A DNA stretch of 64,000 nt from Cervus elaphus (taxonomy: Eukaryota; Chordata; Mammalia; Artiodactyla; Cervidae). The notes beneath the pieces were generated by a model, which saw nothing but the letters and a program-made list of their open reading frames with translations, searched no databases and was not told the DNA's origin. The number at the start of each line of letters is the position of its first letter. The first letter of the stretch is position 1. The translations under genes were made by a program, and so were the position numbers. Shown piece after piece: positions 32,939-43,311 of the stretch. The stretch covers positions 44,795,037-44,859,036 of the forward strand of contig NC_057825.1 in the NCBI RefSeq assembly GCF_910594005.1, written 5' to 3'.

Positions 32939-33462
32939 GTTGTTCGGTTGCTAAGTTGTGTCTGACTCTTTGCAACTCCCTGAACTGCAGCACGGCAGGC
33001 TTCCCCTGTCTTTGACTATTTCTCGGAGTTTGCTTAAACTCATGTCCGTTGAGTCAGTGATGCGATCCAACCGTCTCATCCTCTGTCACCCTCTTCTCCT
33101 CCTCCCCCTCGATCTTTCTTAGTGTCAGGGTCCCCTTCAGTGAGTTGACCCTTGGGAGTCCCTTGGACAGTAAGGAGATCAAACCAGTCAATCCTAAAGG
33201 AAATCAACTCTGAATATTCATTGGAAGGACTGATGCTAAAGCTGAAGCTCTAATACTTTGAAAGTGAAAGTTGCTCAGTCATGTCTGACTCTTTGCAACC
33301 GCATGGACTATACAGTCCATGGAATTCTCCAGACCAGAATACCGGAGTGGGGAGCCTTTCCCTTCTCCAGGGATCAAACCAGGGTCTCCTGCATTGTAGG
33401 CGGATTCTTTACCAACTGAGCCACCAGGGAAGCCCTCATACTTTGGCCACCTTCATAGCTGT
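32939..33462 (-). mobile_element. BovB LINE with 5' inversion, split by SINE
   Basis: 32939-33150 is the BovB 3' end on the minus strand. From 33151 the orientation flips: 33151-33259 and 33437-33462 are plus-strand BovB that lies just upstream of that 3' part in the element. Viewed on the minus strand, the 3' part is normal and the 5' part is inverted, as in twin-primed reverse transcription. A BOV-A SINE interrupts the inverted part. Confidence 0.88.
33260..33436 (-). mobile_element. Bov-tA SINE inside BovB
   Basis: Reverse-complement SINE ('TTGCTCAGTCATGTCTGACT' to head 'CCACCAGGGAAGCCC'). It is inserted in the BovB text 'ATACTTTG', which is repeated on both sides. Confidence 0.92.
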
Positions 33463-34084
33463 CCCACATCTATTCTCTGGCCAAGGCAAGGGTAAACAGG
33501 ACTGGGTGGAGTGAAGAAAAACAGTACCCTTGATAATGCCCAAAATAGCATAATTCACTCATACATAATCAAGGTTTGACTGACAACCACCTAAAACAGA
33601 GACGATATATGTGGCATATATACTGTTAAAAAAGAAAATTAACAAACAGTAGTAAAAGCAATTTTTATTCTACTTTGTAGTTTATTTTGTTAAAAAGAAC
33701 ACATTTACCACTCTGTCCAAGATTATGTCAGTAAGTCAGAAATATGAACTATCTAAGAGGGGCCAAAGAAATGAGACAAAAACATTAGTGAAAACAACTA
33801 ACTATTTTGAAGAAAAGAGATGTCCCCAAAGGAGGTATAAGAAAAACATCTTGACAGTATGACTTATGTTTTCTCTTTGAAATAACAGTCTATGTTTATC
33901 TCCTCAACTTGCTTCGGCAGTTCTTTGCCAACGGAGGAAGCATGAATAGAATATGGTCCTCATCTCCTGGCCTAAGTTCTGTTTTGCAGGTTTCTAAAGA
34001 ATTTTAGCCACATTTATAGAACATAAGGCATTTAAAATTTTTCATTACATAATTTCAAGTATATTAAAAACATGATAAAAATAT
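33463..34084. other. Intronic, no exon seen
   Basis: AT-rich unique sequence, nothing supported. Confidence 0.5.
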
Positions 34085-34570
34085 GACTCTCCTACATTCT
34101 TTCCCCAGATTTACCATTTATTGAATTATTTACACTTTGCCACATTTGCTTTGTCATTCTCTCTCACAAACCACTTGAGAATAAGTAGGGGATGGTCAGG
34201 GTCTTTTATCCTTAAAATTTTTAGTATATATTTCCTAAAGACAAGACATTTTCATATATAGTCTGATATATATATAATACTGATAAACACTATTTAACCC
34301 ATTCTGTATTCAAATTTTATCAAATACCTCATAATGTCCTCTTTGAAGTTTTTTTTTTCCTATTCCCAAATCAAACTCACAGTCACCCACTGATTGCATT
34401 TAGATGTCATGCATTTTTAGTCTCCTTTGACCTAGAACAGTTTTTCAGTCAACCCTTCCTGTGTTTCTTGATCTCAATATTTTTGAAGGATATAAGCTAG
34501 TTATTTCATAGAATGTCAATTTGGGTTTGTCCGATTTCCTCATCTTTCTTCATGATGAGATTCTGTGTAT
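34085..34570. mobile_element. Old L1M 3'-UTR-like repeat
   Basis: Follows the same old repeat as 2550-3105: 'TTTACACTTTGCCACATTTG', 'TAGATGTCATGCATTTTTAG', 'GTCTCCTTTGACCTAGAACA' and 'GTCAATTTGGGTTTGTCCGA'. Diverged; orientation not decided. Confidence 0.65.
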
Positions 34571-34599
34571 GTGCAAATACCTATCTATTTCCTAGTTAT

Positions 34600-34795
34600 C
34601 TCCAGTGATTAGTGAACATGGGTTCTGAAGTTATAGAAACCTAAATTCAAACCTAAATTAAAACTTCACTACTTTCTAGCTGTGTGGCTGGCTAAGTTTT
34701 AAATTCCTAAACTGTAAAATGATGATTGTTAACAGATTTAATGGACCGGGTTGCTGTGAAGGTTGAATGAGATAACACATTGAAGGCAAAGTAAT
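34600..34795 (+). repeat. MIR SINE
   Basis: Plus-strand MIR core: 'CTACTTTCTAGCTGTGTGGC', 'CCTAAACTGTAAAATGATGA' and 'GCTGTGAAGGTTGAATGAGA'. Confidence 0.85.
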
Positions 34796-34910
34796 GGTCT
34801 GGAGTGGGGTAAACTGAATCTTACACTTCTCTGATTTTACCACAGTATCTCATACCCCAGGGACATTAAAGTAATATTGGTTGATTAAGCAGCATCTCTA
34901 TCAACTCAGA

Positions 34911-35029
34911 TTTACCATTACCAGGTTACCATTACCATCACCAGGTTACCATTACCATTACCAGGTCCCCATTACCATCACCAGGTTACCATTACCATTA
35001 CCAGGTTACCATTACCATCACCAGGTTAC
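34911..35029 (+). repeat. 20 bp minisatellite with 40 bp alternation
   Basis: About 5.8 copies of a unit TTACCATTACCATYACCAGG. The variable base alternates T and C, so successive units group into 40 bp pairs for most of the array. One unit begins TCCCC instead of TTACC. Confidence 0.95.
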
Positions 35030-35075
35030 AGTTGCCAAAAATGCGAACTTGTTTAGGGGACTGCTAGTGAATACC

Positions 35076-35355
35076 ATCGGAGAAGGCAATGGCAACCCAC
35101 TCCAGTACTCTTGCCTGGAAAATCCCATGGACAGAGGAGCCTGGTAGGCTGCAATCCATTGGGTCGCGAAGAGTCGGACACGACTGAGCGACTTCACTTT
35201 CACTTTTCACTTTCATGCATTGGAGGAGGAAATGGCAACCCCCTCCAGTGTTCTTGCCTGGAGAGTCCCAGGGACGGCGGAGCCTGGTGAGGGGCTGTCT
35301 ATGGGGTCTCACAGAGTCGGACACAACTGAAGCGACTTAGCAGCAGCAGCAGCAA
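35076..35355 (+). mobile_element. BOV-A2 SINE (dimer)
   Basis: Two BOV-A monomers (35078-35190 and about 35217-35338) joined by a CTTTCACTTTTCACTTTC-type linker, ending in an AGC repeat. TGAATACC lies on both sides (35068-35075 and 35356-35363). Confidence 0.94.
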
Positions 35356-35363
35356 TGAATACC

Positions 35364-36619
35364 GTGACTAAAAGCGGTGTTAGGAGCTCAGGTGCAAGTC
35401 TATCCCTTCCTGTCAATTTGTCTCTGTCAATTCTAAGAAAAAACAGAATACCCAAATCAAGCAATTTTCTTATAGTCAAATTGAGAGATAATTTTAATAC
35501 TCAACAATAACACTGAAAATCAGGAAGTCCACAGTTAAGATGCCATTCTTCATTTCCATAATTCCCTTGCCCAGAGCAAAATAGTAAGGGAGACTGAGTA
35601 CAGAGTATTTCCAATCTATTGGTTCAGCATGATGATCTCATCCTCCCCACGTTCTCTTAGAAAACAAAAAAATTATTCTATTTATGTTAAATCACTCCTC
35701 TATGTCAGAGATTAAAACCAAACCAAACAAACAAACAAAAAGGAGTATAGTAGCTGAACCAATTCTTCAAAGTATTGAAGATACAGATATACAAATCCAC
35801 TTTTGAGATTTGGAATCGAATTTAAGTGTTATTTTTCTAGGTTACTATCTCAAATATATCACCACTTTTACGTTTTCCCCTCAATTAGAACTTCAGATGC
35901 AAGTTAAATGATCCCTAGGGGAAAAAACAAAATGAAGCAAACAAGAAAATTCCTGTGTCCTACATTTCAAACTGTGAGAGGGGGCCTCAAGCAAAGCAAA
36001 AGGAAAATAATGGTCTCATCACCATGCTAAAACGAAGGCTTACATCTATAGTCTGAAACAACAAGAGAAAATTTTTATGTGAAGGCTTTATCTTCATCAG
36101 TGAAGAGTAAAAATACTATAGTATGAACACAGAACTTCCAATAATTCTGTCATTTATTGGACAGAGACCTTAAGTCTGAGTCTGCCTTCAAGAAATACTC
36201 AGATTAAGATGAACTGTTTTAGAAATGGGAATTCTCAACTGGAGGTTAAGTCTAAATGTAAGACAATGATGATGCTATATACCCTGAAGGTCACTATTAA
36301 CCTCTGTTCTTTAGGACATAATGGCTCATAATTGGACATTTCCAGAAAGTAATAAATACTTTTGTAAACATCTTTAGGGAGAAAAGCACTTCTCAGCCAC
36401 TCTGCTGCATCACCCATTAAGATCCTACTCAGTATTATGTTTAAAAGTTCAGTATATTTAAGACATTTTGAAGGTTAGGGTCAGAAAGGAGTATGTAAAT
36501 ACATGTAAACTCTGCCATTTCATACTCTGCTTCCGTCTCCCCCTATAGGAAGATCAAGAAATGAGACCTCTTCATGATTACACATGAAACCCAAAGCAAT
36601 ATTATGAAGGGAAAAAAAT
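35364..36619. other. Intronic, no exon seen
   Basis: Unique-looking AT-rich DNA with no recognised repeat or exon. Confidence 0.5.
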
Positions 36620-36826
36620 CACTGGTTTGAGAGTTAGACAATTTGCATTTACACATGGCTCCACTATTAACAGCTGGGTGACCCTGGGACAAGCTCAGGT
36701 TTCCAAATCTAGAAAATGGAAAAATAATAGCTATCTTATATGACTCTTATAAAGACTAAATTAGATAGCACATATGCAAGCACCCAGCACCGTCTAGAGT
36801 GAAACAGGCCCTCAGTAAATGTTAGT
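36620..36826 (+). repeat. MIR SINE
   Basis: 'GAGAGTTAGACAATTTGCAT', 'AACAGCTGGGTGACCCTGGG', 'ATCTAGAAAATGGAAAAATA' and terminal 'CCCTCAGTAAATGTTAGT' follow the MIR order. A CHR SINE inserted at its end. Confidence 0.88.
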
Positions 36827-37130
36827 CTCGGACGTCACTGGTGGTTCAGCGTTAAGAATCTGCCTGCCAGGGCAGGGATACCGATTCCATCCAAGAGGAT
36901 TCCACATGTCAAGGGGCAACCGAGTCCATGTGCCTCAACTACTGAAGACTGCGCACCTGGAGCTCTTGCTTTGCAATCAGAGAAGCTATCACAATGAAAA
37001 GCCTGAGCACGCCATCTAGAGAGTAGCCCCTGCTTGCTGCAACTAGAGAAAAGCCTGCACACAGCAACAAAGACCCAGAGAAGCCAAAAATAAATTTAAA
37101 TAAATTAAAATTTTAAAAACCGTAAACAAA
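36827..37130 (+). mobile_element. CHR-type SINE with 10 bp target duplication
   Basis: Full CHR body with A-rich end. Exact repeats AAATGTTAGT lie at 36817-36826 and 37131-37140. Box B is damaged. Confidence 0.93.
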
Positions 37131-37140
37131 AAATGTTAGT

Positions 37141-37936
37141 GTTTCTATTGTGTTACACACCTCCTGTCCTCTGACACTTTTTTTGCTGAACACTTTAGCT
37201 ACAGCCCTGTTTTCTTCAGAGCAGACACTTCGCTCTCAATAGTGACAGTCATGTGAAAGACTGCTAGGACCTAACACTGTCCTGGAGAAACAAAAAAGTT
37301 CTCACAGTGGGAAACAGCACCAACGGCTTCAGGCTATGACAAGCCCCAAACAGTAAATCAACTTCTGCATGTTTTTACAGTGTTGTTTAACATCCTGAAA
37401 GCCTTGTGCTCTTTCAACAGTTTTTTCTCCCTGCAAGGATCAGGCACATGATTTGCCCTCTTTTGCCTTCTTAATAGAGGTCTTTATTCAACATGACCAC
37501 CCAATGGATTCAAATATTAGGAATTAGCAAAAGCCAAGCTCAACCATGAAGAAACTGGCAAAGCCTCAGGACTAAACAGTAAGCCCTTCTTAACTTCTCA
37601 GAATCTCAACTTTTATGCTTTCTGTTTTTGGAAATAGCAGACTTGCTGATGCACTGGTTCAAACATGTCTATGTATTTCCCTCGCCTGCATTATCACAAA
37701 ACTCTTACCATGTAAAAGACTTTCTGCTAAAGTTCAGAATCTTGAACTCTGCTTGTAATCCAATAAAGCAACACTTCCCAGCCTCTCCCACTTCATGGCA
37801 ATAGACAGACCTTACCACAGGACACTTCTGAACTAAAGGGACTTGAAAGTATTGATGGCCGCAAAGGGCCAAATACAAGCAGCACTGAGAAAAAAGGTAT
37901 ACAAATATAAACCTATTTGCCACTTGACTCTTTCCC
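37141..37936. other. Intronic, no exon seen
   Basis: No recognised exon or repeat. Confidence 0.5.
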
Positions 37937-38058
37937 CGGGGTAGGAAATGGCAAACCACTCCAGTATTCTTGCCTGGAAAATTCCATGGACAGAGGAGCC
38001 TGGTGGGCTGCAGTCTAGGGGGTTACCAAGAGACAGACATGACTGAGCAACTAAGCGT
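37937..38058 (+). mobile_element. BOV-A SINE fragment
   Basis: BOV-A body ('AAATGGCAAACCACTCCAGT' to 'AGACATGACTGAGCAACTAA') running into an alternating purine-pyrimidine tract. Confidence 0.9.
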
Positions 38059-38063
38059 GCATG

Positions 38064-38116
<53 letters not shown>
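38059..38116 (+). repeat. (CG/CA)n microsatellite
   Basis: Begins GCGTGCATGCACGCGCGCGC and continues as about 20 CA units. It is fully alternating purine-pyrimidine and starts at the SINE end. Confidence 0.95.
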
Positions 38117-38118
<2 letters not shown>

Positions 38119-38515
38119 TTATCACAGAAAATTCTTTAACTCCAAGCTACTCTAGGTCAATGTCCACTCTCCTTCATAAGGCTGACCACGCATGTCAGAC
38201 CTAAAGGAGAAAGTCAATGTCAGAAAAACCACCGCCATTTGATGCGGGGCAGCAGGTTCTCAATGTAAGGATCATAAAACACTAAGTAAATGAATCAGAC
38301 ATCAGATACTTATTAACTGTCTCATATCTGCTAGGTATAGTTCTAAACAGAGAAGTCAATAGTAAGCAAGATGGAGCCTCTGCCCTTGAAGAGCTAACAT
38401 TCTAAAGGGAAAAAAGGCAATAAATTAAAACAATTTAAAAGGCAATTTTACCAGATCATGTAGGTCAATATTTTTGATGTACAATAGACATGTAGATCAA
38501 GACTTCTGACATTCA
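38117..38515. other. Intronic; possible old repeat
   Basis: 38290-38460 resembles the unclassified old repeat at 3541-3960 ('CATCAGATACTTATTAACTG', 'GAAGAGCTAACATTCTAAAG'). Confidence 0.4.
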
Positions 38516-38630
38516 GAATTCCCTGGAGGTCCAGTGGTTAGGACTCCATACTTTCATTTCAGAGGATCCCAGTTCAATCCTGGGTTGGGGAATTAAGATC
38601 CCCCAAGCTGTGCAGTGTAGGAGGAAAAAA
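38516..38630 (+). mobile_element. Short CHR-type SINE
   Basis: 'AATTCCCTGGAGGTCCAGTG', box B GTTCAATCC and 'GGGGAATTAAGATCCCCCAA', then an A-rich tail. The flanks GACTTCTGAC and GACTCTTGAC are similar. Confidence 0.85.
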
Positions 38631-38733
38631 AAGACTCTTGACGTTCTGAGAAAACTGCTGGCCACTTTCCAGGTAGTTTACTCAAGGAAGAAAGAAGACT
38701 GAACAAATTATAAGATGCTGACACTGTACCGTA

Positions 38734-38942
38734 CTGTGCTCAGTCGTGTCTGACTCTTTGCGACCCCATGGACTGTAGCTTGCCAGGCTCCTCTGTACAT
38801 GGAATTTTCCAGGCAAGAATAATGAAATGGGTTGCCATTTCCTTCTCCAGGGGATATTCCTGACCCAGAGATCAAACCGGCGTCTCTTGCGCCTCCTGTA
38901 TCAGCAGGCAGATTCTTTACCACTGTGCCACCTGGGAAGCCC
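38734..38942 (-). mobile_element. Bov-tA SINE
   Basis: Reverse-complement Bov-tA ('GTGCTCAGTCGTGTCTGACT' to 'GCCACCTGGGAAGCCC'). The frame over it is repeat-derived. Confidence 0.93.
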
Positions 38943-39255
38943 ATTAGACACTGACCCAGTTCTAAAATGCAATTCTCACATTATTGTCTCCTTGCTATGG
39001 ACTTGACATCATTGCCCTTGTCCTTTGGTAGCACACACAAAAGCAGGATGAGATCATTCACAGGAAGATAATGAAGGCCCAGGCAATATAAAATTACAGA
39101 GAACAAGACCAGAAATCTCAAGACCAAGGATCTAGTTCCAATTCTATTACTTAACATTCATGTGAACTTAGGTAATTCAGTCAAACCTCCAGAGTTTGAC
39201 ATTCTTCATTTATTGTATCCCACTGTGTAGGGGTTTCAGGAAATTTAAATATGGG
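38943..39255. other. Intronic, no exon seen
   Basis: Unique-looking, nothing supported. Confidence 0.5.
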
Positions 39256-39467
39256 CTCATTTGAAAAGACCCTGATGCTGGGGAAGGTTGAGGGCAGGAG
39301 GAGAAGGGGATGAGAGAGGATGAGATGGTTGGATGGCATTACCGACTCAATGGACATGGGTTTGGATGGACTCCGGGAGTTGGTGATGGACAGGGAGGCC
39401 TGGTGCACTGCGGTTCATGGGGTCGCAAAGAGTCGGACACGACTGAGTGACTGAACTGAACTGAATA
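39256..39467 (+). mobile_element. BovB LINE 3' end
   Basis: Plus-strand BovB last 210 bp, from 'ATTTGAAAAGACCCTGATGC' to the ACTGA repeat tail. Confidence 0.93.
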
Positions 39468-41238
39468 TGATAAAAGGAGTTATTTAAAACATTGGACAAA
39501 TATCAATTATTATTGTGTAATCAAAATGTTTACAGGAAGGCAGATGAGAAAAGGAACAGTAACTATATTTAAAACCAAATGAATCCCTACTCCTGTATAT
39601 TAGCTGTTCTGAAATCTTTGCTTCCACTGTTGTCCCAAAGGGCTCCCCTTTTAGAAGAAATAGATCCTAAAAACCAATGTCAAGTCTCAAGACAGCCTTC
39701 TTAGCAATTATTCCTTACTCTAAGCTAAGATCAGAACATTACTTTCTGAAGGTATTTCATTTCTTGGTAATTTACCCCATGATTAAATATCCTTACTTTA
39801 AGAGTTATTTTCACTAATTATCATCAATTAGGAGGTAAGAAATAAATATGAAGTCACCTCTCTTAGCTGTTAAGACAAAGACTATCAAAGACCTTGATAA
39901 TCTCTCTTTTCTTCTTGGAAGACTATACTTGGGTATCTCCATAACCATTATCTTAAATTCAATTGCCTATGGGGCAGAGGGCCAAGAAGAGAGCCAAAGG
40001 AGCCAAGGGCAATATGGGGAGAGAATGAGGAGTGGTAGGATCAAAGTGGTAAATACAAGTATCATTTAAAAGGGTAATAATTTCTCAGCTTTAACCTATC
40101 ATTTGTGGAAAAGTAGGCCCACTGTTGACCAACCTTTGTTATTGCAAAAAATTGAAGAAATTATTTTTATGTGATGCTCCTGAGATTTTTGCTTGCAAAC
40201 TGCTCAGTCACCTGGGGTAACTATAAATTCATAGTGTATATGCCTTCTGCCAGTAAAAGGATGAGTCATTTATTTTAAAAGTATTTATTGATGCTGATAT
40301 ATAATTTATATTATTTTGATTTGAGGAAGTAAATATTAAGCCGGGTCTTGCCAGTTAGAGATAGGAGAAAGGACATTTCAAGCTAGGCAAACATTATATG
40401 CAGAAACACTGAGGGAGAAATATGCCTGGCATGTTGTAGGGAGGAAAGAGAATGGACAGACTTGCTCAGCTAAAAAAGAGAATTCCTTTACAGAACGAAA
40501 AAGATGCAGATGGGAGGAGACTGTGAAAATCTTGAATTCTAAAAGTTAAGATTTTAATAGATAACCTTTAAAAGATAAAGCCCATGACAAGGAGGGGAAA
40601 TCATTACACTTCGTATCTTGCTAAGAGTTACATGTTTCTATTCTTACTAACTTTTACAAAATAGAGGATAAGACTGAATTTTGACCCATAAAACTTGGGA
40701 GTCCTGAAAAATTCCCAAATGAATGCTAGTTTAACCAACCACACTATAAATCAATTCTGTTGGCACTGAACTGTTGGTCAAAGCTTTCAAAGCAAAAATT
40801 AAATGATCTCTGAAGGGTTATTTCTTTCTGATCAATAAAAACATTTAGAATTTAAAACGGAAAGTAAGGGTTACAGAACAGTTTGGCAACATTGTCAGGT
40901 TAATGATCAGACAAAGCTCTCATTAAACTTGTCTGTCATCTGGCAAGAAGCTGGATAGGGAAGCCTGGACTCACAGTTTCCCACCAGGAGCTCTAGACCC
41001 TGAACGCACCACTATTCATTTACATTCAACATGCAGAGAGATGTCTCTGGCAGCTCAGGTTTCAGCCTCAGACCCATTTCTCTTCTCTTTTGCAACAAAT
41101 AATTATGGGGTTCCTAGTCCAACTGATATTCTCAGTAAAGTTCCTGGAGACAAATGGCCAAAAGAATAGAACTATGGACTTTTACCATGATCTGCTGTAG
41201 TGTGTATATTTGCTTTCTTTATATGACTTTATGTGACT
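39468..41238. other. Intronic, mostly unique
   Basis: No supported exon. 40330-40480 may be the same unclassified old repeat as at 3541. Confidence 0.45.
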
Positions 41239-41382
41239 AAGGATGAGATGGCTGGATGGCATCACCGACTCAATGGACATGAGTTTCAGCAAGCTCCAGG
41301 AAACAGTGAAAGACAGGGAAGCCTGGCGTGCTGCAGTCCATGGGGTGGCAAAGAGTCAGACATGACTGAGTGACTGAACAAT
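41239..41382 (+). mobile_element. BovB LINE 3' end fragment
   Basis: Plus-strand BovB 3' terminus, 'GATGAGATGGCTGGATGGCA' to 'TGACTGAGTGACTGAAC'. Confidence 0.92.
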
Positions 41383-41683
41383 ACAACATGAGTACTTCCT
41401 GAAACTAGAAAACAGACTATGTTTGGTTTGTTTACAGTTGTATCTCTAGCACCTACAACTGTGCCTGGCACATAGCAGGCACTTACTTCTAAACTATGAA
41501 GAGCAGCTGGTGAAAAGAACACAGGAATGGAACAAATGAGGGTAAATTTTGAGTTCCATCAGCCTGTATTAATGTCCTACAACAATTTCATAGAAATGAA
41601 TACAGGTGGAACACATGCTTTAAAATTTTAAATGTTTAGAATAGTTTACTATGGACAAAAGAAGAAGAATCCATTTCTAGCTA
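41383..41683. other. Intronic, no exon seen
   Basis: Contains a short MIR-like 'TGCCTGGCACATAGCAGGCA' near 41462-41481. Confidence 0.45.
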
Positions 41684-41741
41684 TTAGGCTGGTTCCACAA
41701 CATCTTATGGAAAAACCTGTATGAACTTTTTGGCCAATCCA
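41684..41741. mobile_element. Mariner-type MITE, one arm deleted
   Basis: Same family as 5763 and 42089. It has 'TTAGGCTGGTTCC' on the left, loop 'ACATCTTATGG', and an intact right arm 'TATGAACTTTTTGGCCAATC'. About 20 bp of the left arm is missing, so the hairpin is lost. Confidence 0.8.
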
Positions 41742-42088
41742 TGGTGATTTCAAGAAACATGTCCAAAGATAGCAATTTTTTTTTCTGGATTTTTAACACC
41801 TGTGAAACAAACAAAATTATCCTTTCTAGTCATTTTTTTAGGAGCAGTAGGAAGATGAATCAATTTGTGAAATTGATCTGCTAGACAAATTACAGCATTT
41901 CAGTTAAAGTTGAAAGCTAAGACTACTGCGTGAAAAGTTATTAAAGTGTGACTGTGTTTTATGTACAGTCTCTACCGACAGCAAGCTCATGATGCATGAA
42001 AGTGATGTATATACACAATGAACTACAATTCAAAATAAAATTTCAAGGACATAATAGAAAAAGGTTTAGCCCAGATATTACAAATGTA

Positions 42089-42167
42089 TTGGGCTGGCCA
42101 AAAAGTTCTTTTGGGTTTCCCATAACATCTTACAGAAAAATCCAAAAGAAAGTTTTGGCCAACTCAA
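42089..42167. mobile_element. Mariner-type hairpin MITE
   Basis: 79 bp near-palindrome with TA at both sides (42087-42088 and 42168-42169). Arms TTGGGCTGGCCAAAAAGTTC and GAAAGTTTTGGCCAACTCAA pair; the loop is around 'ATAACATCTTACAG'. Confidence 0.9.
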
Positions 42168-42273
42168 TATATACAGGAGGGATATTACATCTGACTGAAA
42201 AATTAGGGAGATTCATGGAGGAAATGACTTGTGTATTTAGATTTCTATAGGAAGAAACAGTTATATTTTGAAG

Positions 42274-42512
42274 TAGTGTCTGTGCGTGTATGCATGAGAG
42301 CTCAGTCACTTCAGTTGCGTCTGACTCTGGGAGACACCATGGACTGTAGCCTACCAGGCTCCTCTGTCCATGGGATTCTTCAGGCAACAACACTAGAGTG
42401 GCTTGCCATGCCCTCCTTCAGGGGATCTTCCCGACCCAGGGATCAAACCCGTGTCTCCTGGGTCTCCTACACTGTAGGTGAATTCTTTACCACTGAGACA
42501 CTGGGTAAGCTC
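42274..42512 (-). mobile_element. Bov-tA SINE with 9 bp target duplication
   Basis: Reverse-complement Bov-tA. ATTTTGAAG at 42265-42273 and 42513-42521 flanks it. A GTGTCTGTGCGTGTATGCAT stretch next to the left repeat is the SINE tail. Confidence 0.93.
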
Positions 42513-42521
42513 ATTTTGAAG

Positions 42522-43311
42522 AAAAGGGAATAGCAAAAGTACAAAAATAGTGGGGAGTTTTTGAATAAAGTTTTAAAGTCTAGTCTGACGGAAGAAGAGT
42601 CAGGATGGAATCAGCCATGAGATTTCATAGTAAGGCATATGGACTTAATGTCTAACTCCATCAGGAATGAAAGCCATTCAAGAGGAGTTAAATGGTCAAG
42701 TGTATATTTTAGGAAGCAGTGTGAAAGACTAAGAGACGAAAGAGATTAGAGATGAGTAAAAAGCCTGAGCTAAGGCAATGCCCATGGGACTAAATGGCTA
42801 GATGGGTACCCAAAAAACTGTAGACATAAAGGACAAGGTAACCAAATGGATTGGAGGCAAGGGAGAGAAAAGAAATGACAATCACTAATATTTCCAGTAT
42901 TATTTGTGTGATGGTGATGCCATTAGTTGAGACGGGAAATGAGAAATATGTTTAAAGTAAGAATAACACACATTCATGTGTAGAAATTTCTCTATTCAAA
43001 AGTTAATAATAGTAATAATCCACACCCCAAATGGATTTTAGATACTAGATACACTATACAGCCTGGAGAACATTTAAGAACAAAATGTTACACTGAGGAC
43101 ATTTAAGTGATAAATATGAAATGACAGTATGTCCATTGTTCTTTGTAATGTCTTAAATGTTTCTGATAAGAGGGACCATCTTTAACTACTTATTAAGCAC
43201 CCAACAGGAAGATTTAAGTTGAGTATGAAATGCACTAACCAGAAGAGACTAAAATTTTCATTTCAGGTTTTTATCTTTTTACTAGAAAAATTTCAAACTA
43301 AATTACAATAA
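42522..43311. other. Intronic; possible old repeat
   Basis: 42600-42790 reads like an old dispersed repeat ('GAATGAAAGCCATTCAAGAG'), unassigned. No exon. Confidence 0.45.

Noticed and set aside
34911..35029. CRISPR-like or coding repeat array
   Set aside because: Units are contiguous without spacers and the host is a mammal; a minisatellite.
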